64,000 bases of DNA from Neurospora intermedia (Eukaryota > Ascomycota > Sordariomycetes > Sordariales > Sordariaceae), in contig BTPP01000002.1 of the NCBI GenBank assembly GCA_037102815.1, forward strand, positions 5,828,001 through 5,892,000. Reading direction: 5' to 3'. Below, piece after piece: positions 10,901 to 21,766 of this stretch. The notes beneath the pieces are model-generated. The model made no database searches. It was not told where the DNA came from and was given only the letters and a program-made list of their open reading frames with translations. Position 1 is the stretch's first letter. The number at the start of each line of letters is the position of its first letter. The translations under genes were made by a program, and so were the position numbers.

Positions 10901-12923
10901 TGCTTGTACTCGAGGAGAGACTTGGAGAGGTCAGAGCCATCCTCAGAGAGCTTGGAGACAGCCTCAGAAGCGACCTCCTCGACCTTCTTGGAGTCCTCAG
11001 CGTTGGCAACCCACTTGGCGAGAGCCTGCTTGGGAGCGTCAGAGGAGAACTGGCCGTTGCTGGCAGCCTCCTTGACCTCGGAAACGAACTTTTGCTTGCG
11101 CTCCTTGCGGGCGAGGAGGGCACCGAAACCGTACTCGGGAGTGGCGGAGATGGTGTTGGAAACGCCGGCGTTGTCCTTCTCGATGGAGTTGGCGATGTAG
11201 GCGCGCTCACCGAAGAGCTGGTCGAGGATCTTGGTGTAGGCAGTCTCGAGCTTGGGCTTCTCAAGACCGTACTCGGAAGCCTCCTTGGGGGCCTCGCGCT
11301 CACCAACCTCGAGGTTCTGAACGGGCTTCTCGGAGGTGAGGTTCTGGAAGATGCCGCGGAGGGCCTGGACAACGGTCTCCTGAGAGATGTAGCCAAGCTG
11401 GTGACCAACAATGGTCTCGACACCGCCAGGGCCGCTCTTGACCGAGGTAAGAACATCGATGAGGAGGGGACCCCACTTGGTAGTCTTCCTCGAGACCTGC
11501 TCGAGGACAGCTACGCGCTTAACAGACTTGGGGATGGCCTCGAGGAGCTTGGCGCCCAACCATGGGCGGTAGAGACGGGCAGTGAGGACACCGGCCTTGG
11601 CGAAGCTGTCGTCGGACTGGGCCTGGGCAATGGCCTGGGCGAAGAGAGGAGAGCCGGAGCCGAAGACGAAGAGGGCGTTCTCGGCGTTGGAAGGACCGGA
11701 GTACTCGAAAGCGCTGTATTGCCTGCCAGCAAGGTCGTCGAGCTTGGCCCAGATGGCAGTGACGTACTTGTAGATGTGCTCGGAGGTGACAACGGGGGCC
11801 TGCTCGTCGATGGTGGTGGCGACGGAGGCACTGGGGGTCGCGCTGGCCTCGCTGGCCTCGCTCTGTTCCTGGCTGGTTTGGGCGGACTCATCGGAGCCGT
11901 CCTGGGCGGGGGCAAGGGAGTCGGTGGCAGTAGCAGTAGCGGCCTCGACTTGGCGGGCATCAAGGACGGTCTGGCTGGCAACAGGCTCGGACTGCTCAGA
12001 GACAACGGCTACGCGGCCGTCGTTGGCGTAAATGGAAGAGCCCGAGATGGAGGCGGACTGGAAGCGGCGGACATTGTCGAGATTGAGAATCTCCTGAACA
12101 AGGCTGAGATCCTCAGCGGCAATGGGCTGCTCGGAAGCGCTGGAGCTGGGGTCGAAGAAGTGGATAACACCCTTGCCCGACTGGACGGCAAGAGCATGAG
12201 CAGTGAGGGCCAGATCCTGAGCCTCCTGAAGAGAGTTGGACTGCAGGAAGGTCCAGCCGGAATTCCTTATCGAGGTGATGGCGGTGTAGTCTGGGAGGCT
12301 CTTGGGGCCCAGAGCAACGTGGAGGACGACTGGGAGCTGGGCGAGCTTGTAGAGGTGGGCGATGCTGGGGAGCAGAACCTCGGAGGTGATTGTTACCGAG
12401 ACCAGGCGGCCGGAGCGGATGGGTGTGAATACTGAGAGAAGAGGGTCGTTGTTGTGTCTGACGGGAATGATCTCGGTAACGGCATCGGCGGCCTTGGCGA
12501 CAAGGCTTTGTGTCCTGGAAGAGGCGAGGCTCTTGAGAGTGGCCGAGAAGTCGGACTCGGCGGCGAGCGAGGGCTGCACCGAGACGACGACATCGGAGGC
12601 CAGGTATGCGATTCTGGCGACTATGGGTTGGGTCACGAATTAGCCATTTTGTCTTGTCTTTGTAGTGGTTTCCATTCTAGGTATGTTCTCATTGGTTGCC
12701 GAATACATCTCGTGATATCTTGGGGTGTTGGTGTTGGTGTTGGTGTTGGTGTTGGTGTTGAGAGACATGGCGCCGATTGCGCACTTGGAAGGCACGGATG
12801 TAGCGGGGTCAGGTGCAGGACCTCTGGAGAGGAAGGGGAACGGGAACGGGAAGGAGGGGACAACGAAGGGAAGCAAAACTCACCAGCCTCTTGGGGCGTC
12901 TTGATCTGTGTTGTGGAAGCCAT
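7972..12923 (-). CDS. met5: Sulfite reductase (NADPH) beta subunit, siroheme hemoprotein
   Basis: There are three exons: 12923-12884, 12620-8074 and 8001-7972, giving 1538 residues. The 263-nt first intron (GTGAGT...CATAG) follows residue 13. The 72-nt last intron (GTGAGT...TATAG) adds an acidic tail, VAEEEGDEE. The layout matches fungal Met5/Ecm17: an N-terminal pyruvate-oxidoreductase-like part, a flavodoxin domain at about 795-940 (LTILYASDNGNA, TAGQGEFP), then two ferredoxin-like sulfite reductase halves. Cys1393, Cys1399, Cys1438 and Cys1442 lie in the C-x5-C and C-x3-C motifs that hold the [4Fe-4S] cluster and siroheme. The enzyme reduces sulfite to sulfide for cysteine and methionine synthesis in the cytosol, with a flavoprotein alpha subunit encoded elsewhere. 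Codon use is very biased: TTA, CTA and TCA are absent in frame across nearly the whole gene, suggesting high expression. Confidence 0.95.
12724..12759. repeat. Hexanucleotide microsatellite (GGTGTT)6 in met5 intron 1
   Basis: Six perfect GGTGTT units (AACACC on the coding strand) lie inside the first intron of the sulfite reductase gene, between the donor at 12883 and the acceptor at 12621. The array is likely length-polymorphic between strains. Confidence 0.9.
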
Positions 12924-14997
12924 CGTTGGAGTCTGGTGATGGCTGGAGTGTGGGGGAGGAGGAGGAAGGAGGTATCAATGGAGAAAAAAAAAGAAGAAAA
13001 AAAGATAATAAAAAAGAGAACAACGACTGGAGTAACCACAGGGTATGGGAACAAGTACAGTGGTAGGTCAGGTATGAGCCTTGGGGATGAGAGGGAATAA
13101 TATATCGATGATTCACTGACTTGCTCTCCGTCCCTTCTTTTCTCCTTTTTTATTTTTTTCTCCGAGAAGAAGAGAACTGCCCAACCTTGAGAGAATCGGC
13201 AGAACAAGTCTCGATTGAAAGGTTTTGTAGGAATGTCACGACCTAATGCGGAGGGCGGGACAAATATGTACAGCGATGGAGGCGTGGGAGGGCACTTATG
13301 TAATGCCGTGGGCGCGGTAGGTGATGTCTGTCTCTACACTACACTAGCCGAGTGTACACTATAAACTCACTAACAAGCACTGCACAGCTAGGAAACACAC
13401 ACTCTCTCTCTCTTGCCCGGCCGCCGCCCCCGCAGTCCACTTGTGGTGATGCCGGCACATGAATGGCTGCGCTGTTTCGTCTGGAGCGATTGCGTGATCG
13501 GCCTAGCTTCATTCGCAGTCATGAGCGCACCCACTTTGGCCGGCCTTTGTATTGAAATCTGACCCTCGCCAAGTTGCCTCTTTGCTGAGTGACCCTTCCA
13601 GCGAATAGAAAGTCTCCAATTTTCAACTTTTGCCTTTGTCAGGAACCGAGTGCCCTGTGTGTCCATCTCACTTGTCACCCCCCTCCATGCCTCCGACGTA
13701 TCCAGAGGTACCGCACTAACAAAAAAAACCCCAGACAGATCAGATGGACATCCATGCCCCGACCCCGACCTCGCCACGGCCCTCGGGGACTCGGGAAAGG
13801 CAGCAGACTCTGCAAAGAAAAGAAACCAAACCAACCGCTGGGGACGAAGAAGAGAAAAAAAAAAAAAAAAAAAAAAAGAGTGAACGTCTGTTCGCACGAT
13901 ATCCCAGGGGGTGGTTCCTGGTGAACAACTGAACTCCCGACACCGTCCCATCTTTGGATATCCACATTTGGTCTCAAGTCTAGTGTAGTCTGTGACATGG
14001 GACGAAATGTATGACTCTATTCCCGAGTTGCAGAGACACACACCCATAGGGCATGAGGTTCTGTAGTATACGAAAACAATCTGACAGGATGGATGACATA
14101 TCAAGACGAGACCTGCTGAACCCTTTTCCCCCCATTCCCGAACATCCCCCGAGCCTACTCTATCTGTTTAACCCACAACTGGGACCATTTCTGCACTGGC
14201 GCTAGGCCTATATGGATGTGTTTTCTTCACCTTGATGGTCTCACATTCAAAATAACCACTTCGCGGGGTCAACTCGGGAGGTGGGCATGTCGGGTGGGGG
14301 GTACAAGCGAACGACATGTCCAAGGCGGAATCTCCAAGAAGGGCCAGCAGTTACATGGCTAAGCCCTGCGCAAATTCAAAAGGAAGACACGCAATGACAT
14401 GGATATATCGACTTTGAATTATGGTGTCATTTCTATCCTTCTCACAAATGTTAAGTACATTTGTGTGAAGGTATCTTATCATGTATACACTATATATCTC
14501 CAAATGACCTGAGCCTCCATTATTATCATTACGTCGTCCAACGTATCTCCCTGCTGGTGCTGACGGCGTATAAACCAATTCAGAAAAACCAACCCATTCC
14601 CCAATTCCCCCAAATATGTCTTTGCGCCGTAATCCCCGCCTGGTATCCTTGAAGGGTAAATATAGAGATATCATGGATATGGTGGTACCCCTGCCGTCCG
14701 TGGTAAGTTTGTACAAATGCGATGCAAGTACAAAAATCCAAATGTCTCAATGTCAGTAGGAAGACGCCTCATGGAAAGATTGGTCCCCTGTAACAAAGCT
14801 TTCTGTCGCAGTATCCACCTCTTTATGATGCGTTGTGAGGGTGGCTGTCTTCGCGCCAATACCTCTCTTCTATGCCCATGCATGATGTGTCGTATGTTGG
14901 GATGAATGCTGGCTATGCCGTCTCCTCGTCTTCGGTTGATGATTAAACGTCTTCAAAGTCCCATTGAGCGGGAACACTTTTCAACTCTGGTGGCCGC
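12924..14997. other. met5 promoter and kei1 3' region
   Basis: This is 2.1 kb without a supportable gene. It includes an AG-rich block (12957-13020) just upstream of the sulfite reductase ATG and an A23 tract (13855-13877). Open frames here are short and low in complexity. Confidence 0.55.
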
Positions 14998-15926
14998 TCA
15001 TACCCGGGAATATCTCCCGCCCTTCAACCGCCCACCAATCTCCCTCGCCCACTCCTCGTCCTCCTTCCTCCCTCCCAACCAATACCCCCTGCCAAATCCG
15101 ACCATCATACGGCCCATCTTGCCCTGCCACCCTTCACCCAGCGGCGCGCCCTCCACAAACGGATCCGCGATGTGTCCCTCCTCCTTGCCATTATCATCAA
15201 CCGCCTCTCCCGAACCCAGGGGCCCACCGGCCCACCCGCTGTTCATGTCCACATATCTCTGCACCACTGCCCTGGCATACGCGCAGACCACCAGCGCAAA
15301 GTAGATCCGGATCAGCGTGAACCCGACGACAAGGCACATGCTGGCCGCGGACTCATGCACGCCCACCGCCTTCTCCAGCTGGTTCTTCTGCGCACTATCG
15401 TGTTCGTAGTTGCCCTCGCCGTTCGACGGGCTCGCGCTCTCGGGGATGTCACCCTTGCTAGCGGGGCCCTGCGGGTCGTGAAACTGGGTCAGGTACCACG
15501 TCGTGGCGAAGAAGGTGACGTAGGCAAAGTTGAGGAGGGTGTCGATGCCATAGAGAAAAGCGAGCGCCAGGTTCTGGAAGGGCGATTGGTGTCGGATGTG
15601 GGGGATCAGGTACGCCAGCGAGCCGACGACCAAGACGGAGAGCAGGTAGAGACTGATTTGCAGGAGGGAGAGCGGGAAGCCGGTGAAGAGGGCGAGGATG
15701 CCGTAGATGCCTGTGATGCGGTTGAAGACGAGTGAGAGGGCGATGAGCTCGGTGCCGGTTTGGAGGGACATGAAGCCGAGGAAGGTCTGTGTTTTGCGCG
15801 TGCTGTTGTTAGCATGGCGTCATGGTGATGCCTGATGGTGAGAGTGGCCACGATGGCTGGGAATTGGAGGATGCGAAAAAGACTTACCCTCGGCCGGGGG
15901 AATCGAAGTCGTAGACCTCGCGACAT
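14998..15926 (-). CDS. kei1: Kei1-type subunit of inositol phosphorylceramide synthase
   Basis: The exons are 15926-15888 and 15786-14998, giving 275 residues. The intron has a GTAAGT donor and an ACAG acceptor, in phase 0, and joins MSRGLRLRFPRPR to TFLGFMSLQTGTEL. The N-terminal half has four hydrophobic segments: LALFTGFPLSLL, LYLLSVLVVGSLAYL, LALAFLYGIDTLLNF and, after a hydrophilic loop, MCLVVGFTLIRIYFALVV. The FMSLQTGTELI start and the pattern of segments match the Kei1 family. Kei1 is a Golgi membrane protein that binds and activates the Aur1 catalytic subunit, which makes inositol phosphorylceramide from ceramide and phosphatidylinositol. The C-terminal tail is Gly-rich and basic. Family membership is clear to me from these blocks. 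The need for partner Aur1 is family knowledge only. Confidence 0.85.
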
Positions 15927-18900
15927 GATTATGGTTTATGTATACGGAGAGCAAAGTATAGGCTCTGGTTGGCGGTTTGTATCGAGAGAATAAAAGACCA
16001 AAAAGAAAAGGAAAAAAAACAACTAAGAATGCGATTGATAAAGACGATGATGTCGACAGCAAAGAAAAGGGGTCTTTTTTGCGGCGAGCGGCTGGCTGTG
16101 ACGGATGTGTGATGTTGCAGGTTGCAGCAGCTGAAAGAGCGGTTCAAATGCGACGGCGGCAAGGAAGTGGAAGTGGAAGTGTGTTTGGTTCTTGCAGCGC
16201 CGCCACCTCAACAAACGTAGTGTACAGTGCAGCAGTTTTGCGGTGGGCTTGGTTGGAAGTGGGCAGTTAGTTGGATGACGGGCACGGCAGGCAACTGAAC
16301 CAGATTTGTGGGAATTTCTGAAAAGTAAAAAAGTAACACCACCAACTGCTGACGAGAAGGAAGACCCCCAACGATCCCAAAGAAAAACCAAGACTTCTTG
16401 GTGAACACACCAGACCGACGGATTGACGGGCTCGCGAAGGAGTCCGGGGTTTACACTACGCCAGTTGCGAGCGAGTTGCGACACCACATTCGCGGCGAAA
16501 CAACCTAACGAAGGAAGCGGCGCCAATTGCTTGGATGGAACCCGGATCAGTCGGCATACATACACTACATACTGTAGACGAATGCGAATTTGCGAGGCGC
16601 TATTGTTATCCCATTCCTCGGTCACCAGCCTTTTTCTTTCCAGGCTCAACATGATTGATTGATTGTTTGGTTTGAAACTTGAAACTCAAAAGGCGCCGTC
16701 GTCGTTCGCAATTACCGTTCCTACTTGGCATTCCACACCACATATCAAAAATCAAATCTGCGAAAGAGTCTTGGAGTCCATCACCACGGCACCCTCCTTC
16801 AACACCTGATGTCATTTCACACGATTTCCTCGTCAGGCTGCCTCCCTCCCTCCCTTTCGCTTACACTACACTACATGTACCTACTCCAGGCAAAGCCGCG
16901 CTTTCGGTGTCGCGTGTCCTCCCTGTCTGTCCCGTTCGCCTAACCGCCTTTCTAGGCTTTGCCAGGCTCGACTCGACTCGGTTATTTGATCGGGTGGGCT
17001 ATGACGCAAAGGGCCTTCCGTGACGAGACGGACAGGGCAGAGACCGGCACTCCAATGAACGGGGGTTGGTGTTCACGGGGGGGCTGTTAGGTCCATGTTA
17101 GTGACTTGTTTTGGCGGCTAACATGTCCGTGTATCGCTCACCAGCTGAAAATGTTAAGGGGAGTCGGAACGGGGTAGCAGAACCCCCGGCCCCGGCTCCG
17201 ATCAGTGCCAACCTGGACACGGCACCGGCATACATCACACAAGACAAATCTCCGCGTACTCCTGGACCCTGGTAAAAACTATGCTGGGCTGGAATCGTAT
17301 GCTCATCTTCACTAGACTGGCCATTTTGGGCATCTACTATGACGACTGACGGTAACACCGATTTTCCGATATGCGTATAACTTTCAGTCAATGACTTTGA
17401 AGTCCAACAAGTATGGTAGACAAGAACGGCAACTCCGTCCCCTTTGCATTTTGACGGTAGAAGACATGGCCATGTGGAGCCAGTTTACCCCTGAATCGGG
17501 ACCCCGAAGAAGGACCCCTTTGCCAAGATACACACCAACTTTATGCTTGAACGCGGACGATGTCTCCGAGGTTGAATGATTGCATATGTATAATTACCAT
17601 GTAGAAGGGTCGTTTGGACTCAAGTCCTTCCATCTCTTGCGGCACGCGTAGATCCCAGCTGTTCAATGGCCCTACATCGACTTCCAATACCAAGGAACTG
17701 TGCTCCGCCAGAAACTCAAGAGAAGATACTGAAGAATGCCCAGTTATAGGAACCTCGAATACCCCTGGGAGAACAACCACTGAATCCAACGACTTCCTTT
17801 CTGGAAGCACGCCGAAAATCACTTGCCGAATTCCATCCGACGTTCTTCTTCGCAAGGCTGATCATCCACAGCGTCTCATGTCATTGATGATGGATATGCA
17901 CAAATCTGTCCCTCAAAAGACATGATGGACATGTAAGCTCGGCAAGTGAAGACCCCCCCAAAAAAAGGTCTTGTTAGCGCCGATAGTGCAATACTCAACG
18001 CGGTACATCGTCCGCCCTAAAAAACTAAAACCCCGGACTCCCACCCGCCCGCCCGACCTGCGGGACCGGGGCGGCTGTCGGCGGCTCTCGGTCCGGCCGA
18101 GCTCTCCACTCCTTTACCGGCTGGGCGGTACAACCTATCGGTCTGCCCCGGCAGCCTCCGGGAATGTCTAGGCTACGACATCCGGGATACGCACAGGTGT
18201 GATTTTTTTTCTTGGGGGTATGTACCCGGAACGTGTATGCGCGTGGGGGAGACTGGGAGAGAGGCAGTTCGTTTGGCGCTGTAGTATGGTCTACATGATG
18301 GGAAAGGTGAAATGAATGATGGTCACCCGCCAACATGGCTGGCTGGCTGGCTGGCTGGCTGGCTGTCGCGGGCTATCGGGATGGCGTGAGAGGGAGGGAA
18401 AGTTGCGACAGAGCCCATGACTGGATGGGGGCGGCAGATGGGTTTTTATACCTATACTAGGTGCATAGCTCTTGCGAGTTTATATACACCTACTATGTAG
18501 ACCTAGTTGGACATTTATAGCATCGGGTGGCTTTGATGCTTGTATTGATGATTATCACGTTTCTTGATCATGCGTCCAGTCGCCGGATACCTTTAGCCAA
18601 GACCGCAACTTCCTATACACAGACGCTCGTCCAGTCCAGATCAAGCAACAACACCATACGAACTCTTATGTTTCGAGCCCTTTCCCCAAACACCGCTGAA
18701 GATAGTCTGTCAGATCTTCATACCATCGAGCTCAAGATGCTTCGAAACACTCAACAGCTACCTATAGGTCATCCACTTTTAGTAACCAAACCTTCACTGA
18801 TGGACAACCCTCACGGACCAGACAACCTTTGTTAATGAATGTCTGCCTGGTCCTACCGATGTCCATAAGCTACCTATATTTTTCCCTTGTCAAGTTCTGA

Positions 18901-19388
18901 TATTCAATACCCAACCGGTCATGGGGTCATTTTTCTTTTGGAGGCGGGGCTCCCGTCATTCCATCAAACAGCATGACCAAAGGTCGATAAAAATGCCCGT
19001 CTCCAGAAAATGCCTGGCCCCCTGGTAAAAACTGGTTACCTATCCATCGGTCTTTTGCGTCCTACAATCGCCGAGTACCTAGGGGTATATCGCCCGAGAG
19101 ACGGCTATGACTGCACTTCCTAGCCCATCACCGAACAGTACTTGACCAGAACGATGTCATCAGTGTGATGCTCGGCCTCTTGCTGCTTGCTGGACAGTTG
19201 GTATCGAAGGTTAGATACCTACCTAGAGATGTGTTATTTTCATGTGTACTCGCGATGACTTGACAGTATACCTGCTCCCAGGCACAGTATTCTCCTGAAA
19301 AGTTGAATATCGAACACTGCAGTATGGTTTCCATCACCTAGTTGTTTCCAACGACCCGGTAGCTGACGCAGGTGAGCTTGGAGTAACT
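15927..19388. other. Gene-free region between kei1 and the transposon relic
   Basis: About 3.5 kb has no frame that looks like a protein on either strand. The longest (minus, 16652-16023; minus, 17855-17541) lack ATG context or family resemblance. Composition is ordinary and not RIP-like until the element starts at 19391. A GC-rich block lies near 18040-18165 and a GGCT microsatellite at 18337. Confidence 0.55.
18337..18364. repeat. Tetranucleotide microsatellite (GGCT)7
   Basis: Seven perfect GGCT units in non-coding DNA. Confidence 0.9.
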
Positions 19389-19390
19389 TA

Positions 19391-19435
19391 CTACCAGTCT
19401 TGACCCCACAGCTGGCCACCCCCGTCAACTGGCCA
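19391..19435 (+). repeat. Left terminal inverted repeat of the pogo-type element
   Basis: It begins CTACCAGTCTTGACCCCACA. It matches the reverse complement of 21223-21267 at 41 of 45 positions, with the outer 20 bases identical. It is preceded by TA. Confidence 0.95.
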
Positions 19436-19536
19436 GAATCCACACCGCGTTTTCCCCTATGCAATATCACCACCCTGCTTCTACCAACAGCCACATTTGC
19501 ATCAAATCAAGCCCGATTGCATTCATTTCTACTGCA

Positions 19537-21081
19537 ATGGACTCGTCTTTGCTTGAGCAAGCGCTTGAAGACATTCGCGACGGACTTTCCCAACGTACAG
19601 CAGCGAAGAAGTATAGGATTCCCCGGTCCACCCTCGGCAACCGCGTCAAAGGTATCCCTACTAAACGCGACGTTAAAATTCTAACTTAGAGGCTATTACC
19701 AACCTAAGAAACCTTTATTTGTAAGTAGATATTAAATAAAGAGAAGGCTGGCTATACTCCCAACCGCTGTTAGGTTATTAACTTCGCTATATCTATACTC
19801 AAACGCGGTTATAATTACAATAAGCTGGGCGTCCGTTGGATCGATCGATTCTTAAAACGCAACCCCAATATTAGGACCAAACTTTCTAAGCTATTCGAAT
19901 CGGTTAGAATTAGAGGGTCTACCTAAGAAGCCTTTACGAAGTTCTTCGACTTTTTGGAAGCCCAGATTCGCAATAAGGGTATTATTCCTACTAATATTTC
20001 GAATATAAATGAGTATAGTTTTTAAGAGTTAGAATTAAAGGATGGTAAGGTGCTTAGGACTGTCCTAACAAAGAAGGTATACTTAATAACGACCGATATA
20101 ATAGCCTAAGTATTAATAATCGAATATAAGACCGCTATTAGCAAGTGGTTAACTCCCGTTATTATTTTTTCTAATTTTAACCTCCAAAGATAGTAATTCC
20201 CTAACGATATAGACGATAAACTCAAAAGTTGGAAATACAATAGTATATTAATTGGATAGAGTAATTTAGGGATTACTTTACGCTAATTGAAGGAGGTTTA
20301 CCTTCTTGAGACCTAAATTGATAGCTGGCGTCTCTTAATTCTCAATAAATACTTAAATCATCTATTTGACGATTTTCTCGTTGAGGTATTTTAATATAAT
20401 ATTCAATTACTTTTTTTACCTCCCTATACTTTTTATAAGACTTAACCACTTAATAAATCTATATTTACCGCTATTAAATTGTATTTTAGAGATTTAATAA
20501 AGGATTATACTAACTTTCTAATATTTGCACTAATAAATAAACAACGGTTCTTCTAATATTATTAGGAAGTATTATAATAAGGTATAAGCTTTAGAAACCT
20601 TAGATTAGGGTTTAAAAAGACTGGTATATAGCTAATAAATAAATCCGTTATCCTTAATAACTTAAACGCTATATTAAATAATAATACTTTACTAGCCTAG
20701 CTATTACTACCTAAAACGCTACCTAGGGACGAAATATCCGAGGTTAATTGTATTTTTAAGACTCCCTAGAAATCTAGGGATATATTAGGAAATATTTATA
20801 GTAAATTAACTACTATCGATTATAATATTAGAACGATTTATACTAAAGCAGCTAAGGTACTTAATAATAAGAACGTTGAACTCGCTACTAAAGATTACTA
20901 ACTCTATTATTTATAGACTAAACTGGAGTTACTTAAGCTACAGGGTAAAAGGAAGGTTAAAAAAGGGGGTAATAATAAATTTATACGTATAGAGAGTATA
21001 ATCGAGGCTCGTGAAGCCTTAAAGCAAGCCCCCAAGCGCCAGCGGGTTGCTACGGTAACAATAATATCGTTATTACTATAA
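19537..21081 (+). pseudogene. Fot1/pogo-type transposase, RIP-riddled
   Basis: The frame opens with ATG at 19537. It encodes a psq-type helix-turn-helix (LLEQALEDIRDGLSQRTAAK, then YRIPRSTLGNRVKG), a CENP-B-like second DNA-binding part (WIDRFLKRNP, KLSKLFESVR) and a DDE catalytic core (KWLTPVIIF, LLFLPPYT). One frame runs to the stop at 21079 without a shift. It is broken by stops at 19687, 19705, 19726, 19771, 19924, 20023, 20107, 20191 and others, 23 in all. They are all TAG or TAA, as expected from CAG, CAA or TGG codons after C-to-T or G-to-A change. Two positions where pogo-family proteins have catalytic Asp read Asn here (NINEYSF for NxDExxF; LLILNKY for LLxLDxx). The protein cannot be functional. 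A basic tail (PKRQR) precedes the last stop. Confidence 0.92.
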
Positions 21082-21222
21082 CCCATCGAGAAAACTATTA
21101 AATCAATACTCTAGACTATTTATGAGTATTAGGATTAGTTAATAAACATCTCAAATGGTTGAAATCGCTGCAAAAATGGCCAATTTTCAATGTTATCCGA
21201 CTACTGGTTATGGCTGTGGATG

Positions 21223-21267
21223 TGGCCAGTTGAGGGGGGTGGTCGGTTGTGGGGTCAAGACTGGTAG
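21223..21267 (-). repeat. Right terminal inverted repeat of the pogo-type element
   Basis: Read on the minus strand it begins CTACCAGTCTTGACCCCACA and pairs with the left repeat with four internal mismatches. It is followed by TA. Confidence 0.95.
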
Positions 21268-21269
21268 TA

Positions 21270-21766
21270 CCTAGGCTGCACTCACGTCCTCCGGCACTTA
21301 CATGGGCTGATGAAGGCATTCTTTTACCGGCTTGATACTAAGGTAAATGGGACAGGAAGGTGAAGGACATGATCAAAGAAGTGTCTCTGTTGAATCATGG
21401 AGTGACTCAAGGTTATGATGTTTTGGTAGGATAAATGTATCGATTGGCTACTCAACGCTCTCCACTGAACCATTGACTGCTGCTACCATCAACAAGAGGT
21501 GGTAATCGCCACTTTGGACAAAAGCATCATGCTCAAACCACCAACAGTGACCTTTGCTGTTATTATCCATGCTAGGAAAAACCAAGACATTGTTCGCCAT
21601 TTCGTCAAACCCTTCCAGATCCCGATCCATATGCCATAACCCATAACCCATGACATTTCAGTACCAAAACGACCTTCCCTTCCAAAAACTCCGGCTATGC
21701 CGTGTTACAAACCGTCCATATCCATTTTCCAGCCCTTAGTCCGTCCCTCATCACATCAGAAAAAGT
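21270..21766. other. Short intergenic stretch after the transposon
   Basis: About 500 bp of ordinary base composition. It is probably the 3' flank of the minus-strand small gene. I see no gene. Confidence 0.5.

Larger units (their letters stand above)
19391..21267 (+). mobile_element. Complete Fot1/pogo-type DNA transposon, inactivated by RIP
   Basis: The element is 1877 bp, bounded by 45-bp terminal inverted repeats and flanked on both sides by TA (19389-19390 and 21268-21269). This is the expected target duplication of the Tc1/mariner-pogo superfamily. It carries a single 515-codon transposase frame (19537-21081) with no indel but 23 premature stops. The interior is extremely AT-rich with abundant TpA and scarce CpA, the product of CpA-to-TpA change typical of RIP. 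Fot1-class elements of fungi are about 1.9 kb with TIRs of about 44 bp, which fits. The ends and the first 150 bp of the frame look almost unmutated. Confidence 0.92.

Noticed and set aside
7858-12435. 1,525-codon plus-strand open frame opposite the sulfite reductase gene
   Set aside because: It mirrors the sense codons exactly, is rich in Val/Leu/Gly/Glu without motifs, and arises from the absence of TTA, CTA and TCA in the highly biased sense gene.
12767-12776. CYS3-like sulfur-control site ATGGCGCCGA in met5 intron 1
   Set aside because: It matches only eight of ten positions of the ATGRYRYCAT consensus and is intronic. I found no better copy upstream, so it is not listed as a regulatory site.
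17541-17855. Minus-strand 104-codon frame in the gene-poor block
   Set aside because: It looks faintly protein-like but starts with TTG, has stops immediately upstream and no family resemblance.
18040-18170. GC-rich block as an rRNA or tRNA fragment
   Set aside because: It does not match any rRNA or 5S sequence I know and does not fold convincingly by eye.
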